NCBI GenBank assembly: GCA_041685075.1
Contig: JAWLGN010000035.1
Location: 1 to 28,037 of the forward strand
Reading direction: 5' to 3'
Origin: JAMCRM01 sp041685075
GTDB taxonomy: Bacteria; Acidobacteriota; Terriglobia; Bryobacterales; Bryobacteraceae
DNA: 28,037 nt
The notes under the pieces were generated by a model, which ran no database searches, was not told where the DNA came from, and saw nothing but the letters and a program-made list of their open reading frames with translations. The position numbers and the translations under genes are program-made. Below are positions 8,010-16,654 of this stretch, piece by piece (the first letter of the stretch is position 1; the number at the start of each line of letters is the position of its first letter).

Positions 8010-8975
8010 TTACCGGCGCTTCACCTGGATCGAGTTGATGTTGCCGTTGTCCGGGTTGACCCTGCAGCCGATGTCGAAGTCATAGGCGCGCCCGTTGTTG
8101 CCCCGCTGCGCCCTGGCGGTCCCGGTAATCCTGTCGTTGGTGCGGTTGCCGGCGTCCAGTTCGCCGAATTGCACGTTGCGGTATCCGTCGCGCTGGATCT
8201 TCCGCTCGACCGCTTCCCGGCATGCCGGGGCAGCGTTGTACCCGCGGGTATAGCGATCGGCAGCAGCCGCGCTTCCCTGCGAGATGTCCACTTGCCGGAC
8301 TCTGCCGGTGGCCTGGTCCACGGCGCACGAGAAACTGTACGTATCGCGATAGTCGCCCCGGCGCGCATCGAAGGATCCCGCAACCGTGCCGCCGCGGTCC
8401 AGGCTGCCGCCGGCATTCTGGTTTCCGAAATCGATGTCCCGAAGGCCGTACTGCCGGTTGGCTCTCACCCTGACGGCATTCTGGCAGGCGCGGACAGCCG
8501 CGTCAGGCGACCCCCGGCGATTCATGTTGCCCCGTGACCGGCCCGCCGGGCTGGGGCTGAGAGTCCCTCCGCGCCACACCATGTCGAAGGTGTAGCCCTC
8601 GGCGCCGCCACGCGGGTCTTGAATCGTCACGACGGCCGCTCCGCGTCCGTTTCTCGGGTCCTGGACCAATTCCTGTTTTCCGCGCCCATCCACGCCGGTA
8701 AACCGAAACTCGGCCGGATCGCCGGGCATGGGCCCGGAACACTCGAAGCGGCGCCATCGCGCGGGTTGTCCCGATCGTGTGCGCAGATAGCCGCGGTCGC
8801 CGCGAATTTCAACATCCGCGGCGCCGTCCACGTAAACCTCTATGGTGCACTTGCCGGTGTCGTCACCACTGCCGCCTGTGAAAGTGGCCCGGCGCTCCGC
8901 GGTTTGCGCGAATACCGGCGCGGCCAGGGCGGCAGCGGCCGTCAAGGTCAGAAAACAACGTACCAGGGTCTTCAT
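8010..8975 (-). CDS. Secreted hypothetical protein with internal duplication
   Basis: 321 residues from the ATG at 8975, chosen because AGGAGG (8985-8990 on the reverse strand) lies 9 bases upstream and because a classical signal peptide starts there (MKTLVRCFLT, hydrophobic core, cleavage near VFAQ, residue 24). The mature protein has an N-terminal beta-rich part with Cys43 and Cys79, a Gly/Arg/Ser-rich linker (about 138-157), and two copies of a roughly 70-residue unit (about 159-231 and 249-318). Each copy starts with ACQ/ACR plus an AV helix, contains a DIDFG or NVQFG strand, and ends with a second cysteine (217 and 304) before a Q-VDI or S-IQV strand. The paired cysteines suggest one disulfide per unit. 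It belongs to no family I can name. It is probably periplasmic or extracellular. Confidence 0.75.
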   Translation of the reverse strand: MKTLVRCFLTLTAAAALAAPVFAQTAERRATFTGGSGDDTGKCTIEVYVDGAADVEIRGDRGYLRTRSGQPARWRRFECSGPMPGDPAEFRFTGVDGRGKQELVQDPRNGRGAAVVTIQDPRGGAEGYTFDMVWRGGTLSPSPAGRSRGNMNRRGSPDAAVRACQNAVRVRANRQYGLRDIDFGNQNAGGSLDRGGTVAGSFDARRGDYRDTYSFSCAVDQATGRVRQVDISQGSAAAADRYTRGYNAAPACREAVERKIQRDGYRNVQFGELDAGNRTNDRITGTARAQRGNNGRAYDFDIGCRVNPDNGNINSIQVKRR

Positions 8976-9159
8976 ATTTCGATACCTCCTCGCCTCCCGG
9001 CAGGTCCGGTGAACCTTGCCGGCACTGAGCGACGCCATAATGGCGCGGGCTCGGCATGTCGTTCGAACTCATGGACCGAACGCGCGCGCCGGGCAGGCGA
9101 TGCAAAGTTCGCCCGGGGGAATCGCCGTTCGTCGAGCTATTCGCCTTCACGTCAGCGCG

Positions 9160-9312
9160 CTATACGATGGATCGGCGTCCCCGAATCAGATTGACGAGGA
9201 CCACTACCACCGCCAGGATCAGCAGCGCGTGCACGAAGCCGCCCATGGTATAGGACGTGACCATTCCCAGTAACCAGAGCACGAACAGAACCACCACAAT
9301 CGTCCACAACAT
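9160..9312 (-). CDS. lmo0937-family small membrane protein
   Basis: A 50-residue protein reading MLWTIVVVLFVLWLLG, then a TSYTMGGF turn, then a second hydrophobic segment of about 17 residues, ending GRRSIV. Two short membrane helices joined by a YTMGG loop and closed by a basic C-terminus are the signature of the lmo0937 (DUF5670) family, widespread small stress-associated membrane proteins of unknown function. AAAAGGAG (9322-9329 on the reverse strand) lies 9 bases before the ATG, which supports translation. It stands alone between two other minus-strand envelope genes. About 147 bp separate it from the protease gene upstream, so it probably has its own promoter; none was convincingly identified. 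Confidence 0.88.
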   Translation of the reverse strand: MLWTIVVVLFVLWLLGMVTSYTMGGFVHALLILAVVVVLVNLIRGRRSIV

Positions 9313-9460
9313 GTTGTTACACTCCTTTTACTTTGAGTCAGCTATCCCTGTCTAGCCGGTGTGACAACAGCGCCGTTTGCGAATAGGGTATGATTTGCCG
9401 CCCCATTTCGAGCGGCTCTTTCTAAACGCACCGCCTTCAGGGCTCGGCGCGGCGACGGTC

Positions 9461-11473
9461 TTACTGCTGTAATCGAACGGAGTACAGCATCTGCTGGAAC
9501 GTGCTTTCGTAGCCCTGGAACTCGCGCTCCGGGGCGGTAAAAACGATGAAGAGCAGGCCCTCGGATCGCGGCAGGGTTACCAGCCAGTTGGTCTCGCGGC
9601 CCTTACCCTGGATGGGTGAATCGTTGGAGAGATACGTCGAAAGCCCGCGTTGACCGCTGACGTCGATACTCCCCTGGCGGCGAAGTACACGCATATTCGG
9701 GTTTGACTGGCGAAGCTCGTCGATCAACTGGTCGGTGGCTTGTTCGGCGGAGATCGAGGATCCCTGCCCAAAGCCCGGTCCCTGCAATTGCCGGCCGTAG
9801 CGGTCCGCATGCGGTTCGTAGATATTCACCACAACGCCGTAAGCCAGGGCCTGATTGCCGCTGTTGTCGTTCACCATCCCGCCGCGGGGCGCGATGGTCG
9901 CCGCATCGCCCTGTCCGTAAGCCTGCCAATTGTCCGGGTGGTCGATGCGCAGCACGGAATTTTCAAAGGTTACCAGGCGCCCGGAGGTTCCGTCGGGCCG
10001 GCCAGGCGCGCTCTGCTGTTGCTGGGCTTGGAGCTGGTTGGGCCGCGGCGCGGGCAGAGACTGGACGTAGCGCTTGATCTGTGCGAATTCCTGCGCGCCG
10101 CTTTGCGAGATGCGCTGCGTGCCGAGCCGGGCCACTTCCTCGCTGGCGCTCTCGATGCGTCGATCCGGGTTGGGGTGAGAGTTGAAGAACGCGACGCCAC
10201 TGCCGCCCTCGATCTTTTCGAAGAACTGGCCCATGCCCCGCGGGTCGAGGCCGGAATCGAACAGGATCTGCGTACCCATGAGGTCGGCCTGGCTTTCCGC
10301 GTCGCGGGAATACTTGAGGAGGATGGAGTTCACGGTAAAGCCCGCGCCGAGTTGCGCCAGAGCGGCGCCGGTGGAGTTGCTGCCCAGCAAGCCGCCCAGG
10401 ATTGCCAGCGGCATCTGCGCGGCGGACGCCTTGCTGGCCTGGTTGGTGCCGTGGCGCAGCGCCACGTGCGAGATCTCGTGCGCCATCACGCCGGCCAGTT
10501 GCGATTCGTTGTCGGCGGCTTCAATTACGCCGCGGTTGATGTAGACGTGCCCGCCGGGAAGCGCGAAGGCATTGATTCCCCGGTCGTTGACGGTTTTGAA
10601 GGTGTACGGAAACGTGAAGCCGGGCGCATTCCCCGACAGCCGTTGGCCCAGCTTATTCATGTAGTTGTCCACCCGCGAGTCGTTCAGCAGGAGCACCTGC
10701 CGCGCGACTTCGGCTGAAGCCTGCTCGCCCAACTCGACGTCTTGCGCCGCCGAGAACATGTTCCAGCCCGGCTTCAGTGCGGTCCGGCCGGCCCCCGAAT
10801 TGGGGACCACGTAACCGGGGCTGACGTCGCGGCTGGCAACGCCGGTGGATCTCACACTCCCACTCGAGCCGCCGGCCCGGTTGCCGTCCACGCGCCGAAA
10901 CTGGAACTGCTGGTTCGAGTCGCCGTTGCGATCGTAGATCTGCACCCGCGCTCCGTCCGAGCTCGTGCCGCCCGGAATATCCAGCGCCTTGCCGTGGCGC
11001 GAGACGATCAGCGCGTTGCCGTCTCTGCCCGCAACAAAGTGCCACTGCTGGCCGGAACGGCCGTCGAAACGTGTGGCCTGCACGGGCGTGCTGTTGCGGG
11101 TTCCGACGGCTTCGAGGGCGTTTCCGTTCATCGCGTTTTGCAGGGAATAGAAGCCGTCGCCAGCCGTCCGGATTTCCCACGCCTGGTTGTCTGCTTCCCG
11201 CGCGGAGAACTGGACCACGCTGGTCTGGTCGTTGCGGTTCAGCTCGAGCGCCTTACCGGACTTCACGTTGACGATCTCGTAGCGGCCCGGACCGTTGAAC
11301 CCGCCTTGCGCCCCCGCCCGAAACGGGAGATACAGCGTCACAAGGACTCCGGTCACCACCACCACGATGTTTAGGACGGTCCTGATACCGGACACCACGA
11401 GGACCAGGCGCTTGATCAGCAACAACGCTGCTGCGGCCAGGATTAACGCAATGACAAGATTCACCAACGGCAT
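9461..11473 (-). CDS. Membrane-anchored ricin-type lectin/M48 metalloprotease fusion
   Basis: 670 residues. Two hydrophobic segments at the N-terminus (about 4-20 and 31-50) anchor or export it. A beta-trefoil ricin B-like domain follows (about 60-195), with the repeated Q-x-W/F signatures QAWEI, QQWHF and QQFQF. The M48 peptidase domain (about 240-450) has zinc-binding HEISH (His332, Glu333, His336) and the third ligand Glu393 in SRDAESQAD. This resembles the periplasmic BepA-type branch. The last 170 residues form an extra domain of unknown role preceded by a Q-rich linker. Family members degrade misfolded envelope proteins; the lectin part could target glycans or cell wall. TAGGAG lies 9 bases before the ATG, and a sigma-54-like site sits immediately upstream. 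A fusion of lectin and M48 is uncommon. Confidence 0.87.
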   Translation of the reverse strand: MPLVNLVIALILAAAALLLIKRLVLVVSGIRTVLNIVVVVTGVLVTLYLPFRAGAQGGFNGPGRYEIVNVKSGKALELNRNDQTSVVQFSAREADNQAWEIRTAGDGFYSLQNAMNGNALEAVGTRNSTPVQATRFDGRSGQQWHFVAGRDGNALIVSRHGKALDIPGGTSSDGARVQIYDRNGDSNQQFQFRRVDGNRAGGSSGSVRSTGVASRDVSPGYVVPNSGAGRTALKPGWNMFSAAQDVELGEQASAEVARQVLLLNDSRVDNYMNKLGQRLSGNAPGFTFPYTFKTVNDRGINAFALPGGHVYINRGVIEAADNESQLAGVMAHEISHVALRHGTNQASKASAAQMPLAILGGLLGSNSTGAALAQLGAGFTVNSILLKYSRDAESQADLMGTQILFDSGLDPRGMGQFFEKIEGGSGVAFFNSHPNPDRRIESASEEVARLGTQRISQSGAQEFAQIKRYVQSLPAPRPNQLQAQQQQSAPGRPDGTSGRLVTFENSVLRIDHPDNWQAYGQGDAATIAPRGGMVNDNSGNQALAYGVVVNIYEPHADRYGRQLQGPGFGQGSSISAEQATDQLIDELRQSNPNMRVLRRQGSIDVSGQRGLSTYLSNDSPIQGKGRETNWLVTLPRSEGLLFIVFTAPEREFQGYESTFQQMLYSVRLQQ

Positions 11474-11500
11474 GTGCTTGTGCTCCTACGGCTCGACAAC

Positions 11501-11516
11501 GGCAATTCGCTGGCCA
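11501..11516 (-). promoter_or_regulatory. Putative sigma-54 promoter for the M48 protease
   Basis: Read on the minus strand the site is TGGCCAGCGAATTGCC: TGGC at -24 and TTGC at -12, with GG and GC separated by 10 bases. Initiation near 11491 would give a leader of only about 18 nt that still contains the TAGGAG ribosome site. The match is good but unproven. Confidence 0.45.
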
Positions 11517-11554
11517 ATCGGTTTCGGGGACCAACGGCTGCGGCGGTGCGCTTC

Positions 11555-11580
11555 GCGGGCCGCCATCCACGATGGCCCGC
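11555..11580. repeat. Inverted repeat in the divergent intergenic region
   Basis: GCGGGCC at 11555-11561 is mirrored by GGCCCGC at 11574-11580, with a second inner palindrome GCCAT/ATGGC (11562-11566 and 11572-11576, allowing overlap). It lies about 80 bp upstream of the protease start, inside the 430-bp divergent region before the second CheB-CheR kinase. It could be an operator for either gene, or only a structured GC-rich patch. The rest of this region holds the two sigma-54-like sites and nothing else recognisable. Confidence 0.35.
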
Positions 11581-11735
11581 CTCAATCGCGGAGGGATGGC
11601 GTAATCCTGTCTATCTGGAACCGGTCCAGGTTAGAAGAAAAGATAGTAAGCAGCGCGTCCCTGGCCCTGACTCAGCCTGCGGTGGAGCACTTCGCCGCCC
11701 GCGGACGTTCTTCAGCTCAGGCGATTCATGAGCCG

Positions 11736-11770
11736 CGGCAGCTTCTGCATTTTTCGGTGCAGTTATTGCA
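11736..11770 (+). promoter_or_regulatory. TGCA-repeat promoter element, copy A (sigma-54-like)
   Basis: CGGCA at 11736 is followed by three TGCA sites (spacers 8 and 5 bases). The last two are part of CGGTGCAGTTATTGCA, which has GG (11756-11757) and GC (11768-11769) exactly 10 bases apart, as in a -24/-12 promoter. Initiation would fall about 120 nt before the ATG at 11904. The same block, with CGGCA exactly 20 bases before the GG, recurs upstream of the genes at 15908 and 19642. Confidence 0.5.
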
Positions 11771-11903
11771 CTTCTTGCCTCACCGAAGAACTAAGATTCC
11801 GCTCAGAGCGCACACCCGCAAGCGGGCCAAAGCGCGTTTATGGAGTTTGTTATCCTGGTATTAGGATTGCATCGGCTTCGCTGGAACGGGAGAAGGTACG
11901 TTT

Positions 11904-14900
11904 ATGGACAAAAAACGGAAATCCGGTGTCCGGTGCGAAGCGGAACCGGCGGGCCTTCGCGCCGTCCCGGCCGAAGCGGCAGAACCCGGCGGTGCGGTTC
12001 CGGCCGGCATTCCGGTAGTCTGCATTGGCGCTTCCGCGGGTGGGTTGGAGGTTTTTAAGCAGTTGCTTGCCGATTTGCCCGCCGATACCGGCTTGGCGAT
12101 CGTCTTCATTCAGCATCTCGACCCAAGTCACCACAGCATGCTGGCCGAGATTCTCGGACGAGCCACCGCCATGCCCGTCAGCGAGGCGGTTGACGGCATG
12201 CCTGTCGAAGCCGACCACGTGTACGTGATACCGGCAAACGCCGATCTGGCCATCGCAGACGGCACGTTGAAGCTGACCCCCCGCACGCAAGCGGCGGGGA
12301 CTCACATGCCTATCGACCGGTTCCTGCGGTCGCTGGCCAGCGACCGCGGAAGCAGGGCCATCGGTGTGATCCTGTCCGGCACGGGTTCGGACGGCTCGGC
12401 GGGCGTCGAGGCCATCAAAGCCGCCGGCGGCGTTACATTTGCGCAGGACGCGGCCACCGCGAAGTTCGCCACCATGCCAGAAGCGGCCGTCGCGACCGGC
12501 TGCGTGGATTTCATCCTGCCGCCAGAGGGCATTGCCGCGGAACTGGCGAGAATCGGCCGGCACCCTTATATTGCGGATTCCGTACGCCCGGAACAGGCGC
12601 GAACGCCGGCCGGCGACGACGAGCAGTTCGGCGCCATTCTGTCCATTCTGCGCGACGCCACCGGCATCGACTTTTCACTCTACCGGGAACGGATGATCAA
12701 ACGCCGCATCCTGCGGCGTCTTGCCCTGCGCAACATCGAGGGGCTCGCGGAATACAGCGAGCGGCTGAGACACGATCCCGGTGAGCTGATGGCTCTCAGG
12801 CAAGACCTGCTCATCAGCGTGACCAGCTTCTTCCGGGATCCGGAATCGTTCGAACGCCTGAAGCAAGCCGTCTATCCGCGCATTTTCCAGGGCCGGGCCG
12901 CGGACGATACGATTCGTGTCTGGGTGGCGGGTTGCGCCACGGGAGAAGAGGCATACTCGATTGCCATAACGCTACAGGAGTACATGAACGAAACGGGCGC
13001 CGTCTTCCCGGTCCAGATCTTTGCTTCCGACATCAGCCTGGCGGCAATTGAAAAGGCCCGCTCCGGCAGGTACCTCGAGAACATTGCCGCGGACCTCACC
13101 CATGAGCGCCTGAACCGCTATTTCACGAGAATCGAGGGCGGCTACCAGATCAACAAAGACCTGCGCGAGATGTGCGTCTTTGCCAGGCATAACCTGATCG
13201 ACGATCCGCCGTTTTCGAAGCTGGACCTGATCAGTTGCCGCAACGTCCTGATTTACCTGGGAAGCGTGCAGAAGGACATTTTCCCGCTGTTCCACTACGC
13301 ACTCAAGCCGGCCGGCTTTCTCATGTTGGGTTCGTCGGAGGCGGGGGCGCCCGGCGACCTGTTTTCGGTGGCCGAACGCGAGCAGCGGATCTATGCCAAG
13401 CGGGAAACGCCGAGAAAGCCGCACTTTTTCCACGCCGCCGCCCGCGGTTCACGCCGGGGCGCGCCGCCGGACAGCAACGCCGCCGCGCCGCCGCCCAGGG
13501 AGCTGTGGGGCAGCCCGGACGTGCGGAAAGAGGTCGATTCCATACTTCTATCGAAGTACAGCCCGGCCGGTGTGGTGGTGGACGAGGACCTGGAGGTCAT
13601 CGAGATCCGCGGCAAAGCCAGCCCTTATCTCACGCTACCGGTTGGGAAGGTGAGCTTCAATCTCATGAAGCTGATTCCCGACACCGGATTGTTCCTGGAA
13701 GTCGAGAGACTGATCCGGCAGGCGCGGAAGAGCGGCGAACCGGCGCGGCAGGAGCGCATACCTTACGAGCATGACGGAAGCAGCGGCGGTTTGAACGTTG
13801 AAGTGGTGCCGCTGGACGCCGCTCAAAAGCGAACGGCCCTGGTCCTTTTCGAACCCGTGCCGGGGCAGGCCGGGAGCGAGGGCGGCTCGCCGGACGCCCC
13901 GCTCGAAGGGGATATCCGGGACCGCCAGATCTTGCGTCTGAAACAGCAACTTGCCGGCGCGAAGGAGCGGTTTCTGGCCGCAATCGAAGAGCACCAGACA
14001 TCCCGGGAAGAGAGCCAGAACACGACGGAGGAGGCGCTTTCGGCTAACGAGGAACTGCAAAGCCTCAACGAGGAGCTGGAGACCGCCAAGGAAGAGCTGC
14101 AATCCACCAACGAAGAGCTGATCACGGTCAACGACGAATTGCAGGCCAAGAACGCGGCGCTCGCGCAGGCGCGCGACTTCGCCATGGCGATCGTGGAAAC
14201 GGTCCGCCAGCCGCTATTGGTGCTGGATACGGATTTCCGGATCCGAATGGGGAACCGGGCATTTTACCGGACGTTTCAGACATCACCGCAGCAAGCCGAG
14301 GGCCAGGTGATCTATTCGCTGTCACACGGCCGTTGGGACGTTCGCGGCCTGCGGGACTCGCTGGAGGGTCTTGTGCGGGGCGGCGGTTCGTTCCCGGATT
14401 TCGAAATCGAGCAGGATTTCTCAGGCGTGGGGCGCAAGAACCTGGTGCTCGGGGGCTGCCGCATCAATCATCTCAACATGATTCTGCTGGCGATTGACGA
14501 TATTACCGAGCGCAAGCTGGCCCAGAAGGCTCACCGCAAGAGCGAGGAGCATCTTCGCCAGTCACAGAAGATGGAGGCCGTCGGCAGGCTCGCCGGCGGC
14601 ATCGCTCACGACTTCAACAACCTGCTCACGGCGGTGCTCGGCTACAGCGACCTCCTTCAAGACACGCTCGCCGGCAACGAAGCCGCCATCGAGCAGGTGC
14701 GCGAGATCAAGGCCGCCGGCGACAGGGCGGCGTCCCTCACGCAACAATTGCTGGCCTTCAGCCGGCGGCAGGTGCTGCAACCCAGGGTGCTCGACCTGAA
14801 CGTCATCGTGGCGGAGTTCGAGCGGATGCTGCGGCGCCTGGTGGGCGAGCAAATTAGGGTCGCTATCGATTGCGCGCCCGCCTTGTGGCAGGTGCGGGCC

Positions 14901-15710
14901 GACCCCGGCGAAATCGGCCGCGCGATCATGAACCTTGCCCTGAACGCCAGGGACGCCATGCCGGACGGCGGCATGCTAACCATCGCAACAGCCAACGTGA
15001 CCCTCACGGAGACCGACGCGGGCGAACCGGACCTTGCGCCGGGCCGCTACGTTACGCTGACCGTACGCGACACCGGCGTCGGCATGGATGCGGAAATGCT
15101 GGCTCGCATTTTCGAGCCGTTTTTCACGACCAAGGGGAGCGGCAAGGGAACCGGCCTCGGGCTGCCCACCGTTCTGGGAATTGTCGAGCAAAGCGGCGGC
15201 ACCATTCGTTGCGAGTCCAAACGGGGCTGGGGGACGGCCTTCACCGTCTTCTTGCCGGCGGTGGCCGAGGCGGTGGACAAGGGAGCGCGTCCGGCCGAAG
15301 GCCTTGGCGAGGCGCCCAGGGGATCCGAAGTCGTTCTCCTGGTGGAGGACGAAGACGCGGTCCGCAAGCTTGCGCGCAAGGTCCTGGAGGCGAGCGGGTA
15401 CGCGGTTCTCGACGCCCGCGATGGGCGTCAGGGCCTGGCGATGTGCGAAGCCCACAAGGGCCCCATCGATTTGCTGGTGACCGACGTGGTCATGCCGGAA
15501 CTCGGCGGACGCGAACTCGCTGAGTTCGCCCTCAAACTGCGGCCGGGCATGAAGGTCCTGTTCATGTCCGGACACACCCAGGATGTCGTCCTCAAGGAGG
15601 GCGTCCAGAAGGGAGCCGCCTTCCTGCAAAAGCCGTTCACGCCCGCCGGATTGGCGCAGCGAGTGCGCGAAACCCTGGATTCGGATTCCCGCGCCACCGG
15701 GGCGCAGTAA
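11904..15710 (+). CDS. CheB-CheR-PAS-histidine kinase-receiver fusion protein
   Basis: 1268 residues. CheB methylesterase (about 36-222) with Ser44 in GASAGG, His71 in IQHLDPSH and Asp163 in GTGSDGS. CheR methyltransferase (about 230-500) with VAGCATGEEAYSIA and an intact CRNVLIYL motif. A PAS-like segment (about 545-645), a long NEEL/EELQ coiled coil (about 672-760) and a PAS domain (about 765-870) follow. The kinase has H-box AGGIAHDFNN (His902) and HATPase boxes DTGVGM and GKGTGLGLP. The receiver (about 1140-1260) has Asp1194 in VTDVVMP and Lys1243 in QKPF. Its CheB-CheR half is paralogous to the protein at 3514-7212, but its kinase-receiver half resembles the hybrid kinase at 1122-2873, so modules were shuffled. 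GGGAGAAGG precedes the ATG. It is probably cytoplasmic with unknown input. Confidence 0.92.
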   Translation: MDKKRKSGVRCEAEPAGLRAVPAEAAEPGGAVPAGIPVVCIGASAGGLEVFKQLLADLPADTGLAIVFIQHLDPSHHSMLAEILGRATAMPVSEAVDGMPVEADHVYVIPANADLAIADGTLKLTPRTQAAGTHMPIDRFLRSLASDRGSRAIGVILSGTGSDGSAGVEAIKAAGGVTFAQDAATAKFATMPEAAVATGCVDFILPPEGIAAELARIGRHPYIADSVRPEQARTPAGDDEQFGAILSILRDATGIDFSLYRERMIKRRILRRLALRNIEGLAEYSERLRHDPGELMALRQDLLISVTSFFRDPESFERLKQAVYPRIFQGRAADDTIRVWVAGCATGEEAYSIAITLQEYMNETGAVFPVQIFASDISLAAIEKARSGRYLENIAADLTHERLNRYFTRIEGGYQINKDLREMCVFARHNLIDDPPFSKLDLISCRNVLIYLGSVQKDIFPLFHYALKPAGFLMLGSSEAGAPGDLFSVAEREQRIYAKRETPRKPHFFHAAARGSRRGAPPDSNAAAPPPRELWGSPDVRKEVDSILLSKYSPAGVVVDEDLEVIEIRGKASPYLTLPVGKVSFNLMKLIPDTGLFLEVERLIRQARKSGEPARQERIPYEHDGSSGGLNVEVVPLDAAQKRTALVLFEPVPGQAGSEGGSPDAPLEGDIRDRQILRLKQQLAGAKERFLAAIEEHQTSREESQNTTEEALSANEELQSLNEELETAKEELQSTNEELITVNDELQAKNAALAQARDFAMAIVETVRQPLLVLDTDFRIRMGNRAFYRTFQTSPQQAEGQVIYSLSHGRWDVRGLRDSLEGLVRGGGSFPDFEIEQDFSGVGRKNLVLGGCRINHLNMILLAIDDITERKLAQKAHRKSEEHLRQSQKMEAVGRLAGGIAHDFNNLLTAVLGYSDLLQDTLAGNEAAIEQVREIKAAGDRAASLTQQLLAFSRRQVLQPRVLDLNVIVAEFERMLRRLVGEQIRVAIDCAPALWQVRADPGEIGRAIMNLALNARDAMPDGGMLTIATANVTLTETDAGEPDLAPGRYVTLTVRDTGVGMDAEMLARIFEPFFTTKGSGKGTGLGLPTVLGIVEQSGGTIRCESKRGWGTAFTVFLPAVAEAVDKGARPAEGLGEAPRGSEVVLLVEDEDAVRKLARKVLEASGYAVLDARDGRQGLAMCEAHKGPIDLLVTDVVMPELGGRELAEFALKLRPGMKVLFMSGHTQDVVLKEGVQKGAAFLQKPFTPAGLAQRVRETLDSDSRATGAQ

Positions 15711-15750
15711 GACGGCTCGTTCCGCCGGAACCTGCTCGTCGATCGCGGAC

Positions 15751-15808
15751 CGGCAAGTTTCGCATCTCCAGGTGCAGACTCTGCATTTTTGGCTCCGGTG
15801 AATTTCCC
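15751..15808 (+). promoter_or_regulatory. TGCA-repeat promoter element, copy B (sigma-54-like)
   Basis: CGGCA at 15751 is followed by CGCA, TGCA and TGCA with spacers of 8 and 5 bases. GG (15771-15772) and GC (15783-15784) are 10 bases apart in AGGTGCAGACTCTGCA. Beyond the core, GGCTCCGGT (15791-15799) followed by AATTTCCC matches copy C closely, so B and C share about 58 bp at roughly three-quarters identity by eye. It lies about 120 bp before the PH-like protein gene and downstream of the CheB-CheR gene's stop. Confidence 0.5.
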
Positions 15809-15907
15809 CCAACCTCAGGCCGGCGCAGCGGCCCCCCCGATATTCGCGGCCTTTGGTACTGGCCCGTCTCGTGCAACTACCGATAGGCGGCTCGTGCAGG
15901 AACCGGG

Positions 15908-16654
15908 ATGGCCATGAAGGCAGCGAGCGGATCTTTCCGGTTTGGAGGAAACGTGTATCTCAAACTTAGTTTCGCTTGTATCTGTATTCTGCTTGTGCCG
16001 GCAGGCGCCGGCATGGCACAGACCGCCCATACCGGCAGTGCGGTCGCGGTCGAACACTCCGTCCCATTCGGAACGGTTCCGGGAAGACTGCTTCTGCTCG
16101 GCCGCTACCTGGTCTTCGTGGACGACCAGCAGCCTGACGCTTCGTTCGTCGTCGCGAAGAGCGTGATCGAAACCCTGAATGCCGACGGGCCCGCGATCAC
16201 GGTCCAAACCAGCGAAGGGATTTGGAATCGCTCCGGTGAAGTCAGGCGCCTCAGTTTCCGCGTTGGCCCCGGTGGGGACCCTGCCCTTGTCACCAGTTGG
16301 TACGGCGGTGGAGCGGCGATGGATTCCTCCGCCACGCGCGCTGCTCCTTCTGCTGCGCCTGCCGCAGCCGCGGCGATTTATCAGGTGCGCCACGACCATC
16401 GCTTCGGCGAGTGCCGCGGGCGGCTCATCATCACTCCCGATCAGGTGAGCTACGAATCCGTCAGTTCCGTCAGCCACTCGCGCCGCTGGGAGTATCGGGA
16501 GATCAAGGAAACGAATCTATCCAACCCCTACGACCTGGAAATCAAGACGTTCAACGGGGGGACATATAAACTCCACTTCGACGGCGCGGGTATGGATCCC
16601 GCGGCCTACAGAGACCTGGTTGACCGGGTCACCTCCGCGCGCGCAAATCGTTGA
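15908..16654 (+). CDS. Secreted PH-like domain protein
   Basis: 248 residues from the ATG at 15908. A start at GTG 15953, with GGAGG at 15944-15948, gives a cleaner signal peptide (MYLKLSFACICILLV, cleavage near GMAQ) and may be the true one. The mature protein has an N-terminal beta-rich part (about 45-120), an Ala/Ser/Pro-rich linker (about 136-158), and a C-terminal domain starting near residue 162. In that domain GRLIITPDQVSYESVS, a RRWEYREIKE strand and a final AYRDLVDRV helix have the look of a bacterial PH/GRAM-like fold. Its stop overlaps the TTG start of the NfeD gene (TTGA at 16651-16654), so it heads the NfeD-FloA operon. Element B lies upstream. The exact function is unknown. Confidence 0.72.
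   Translation: MAMKAASGSFRFGGNVYLKLSFACICILLVPAGAGMAQTAHTGSAVAVEHSVPFGTVPGRLLLLGRYLVFVDDQQPDASFVVAKSVIETLNADGPAITVQTSEGIWNRSGEVRRLSFRVGPGGDPALVTSWYGGGAAMDSSATRAAPSAAPAAAAAIYQVRHDHRFGECRGRLIITPDQVSYESVSSVSHSRRWEYREIKETNLSNPYDLEIKTFNGGTYKLHFDGAGMDPAAYRDLVDRVTSARANR

Noticed and set aside
9101..9116. Minus-strand site resembling GG...TTTGCAT about 125 bp before the secreted-protein gene
   Set aside because: GG and GC are only 8-9 bases apart, so it does not fit -24/-12 spacing, and it lacks the CGGCA block.
9313..9460. TTGTCA-N17-TAGCTG as a housekeeping promoter for the small membrane protein (minus strand)
   Set aside because: The -10 match is poor and such weak pairs occur often by chance.
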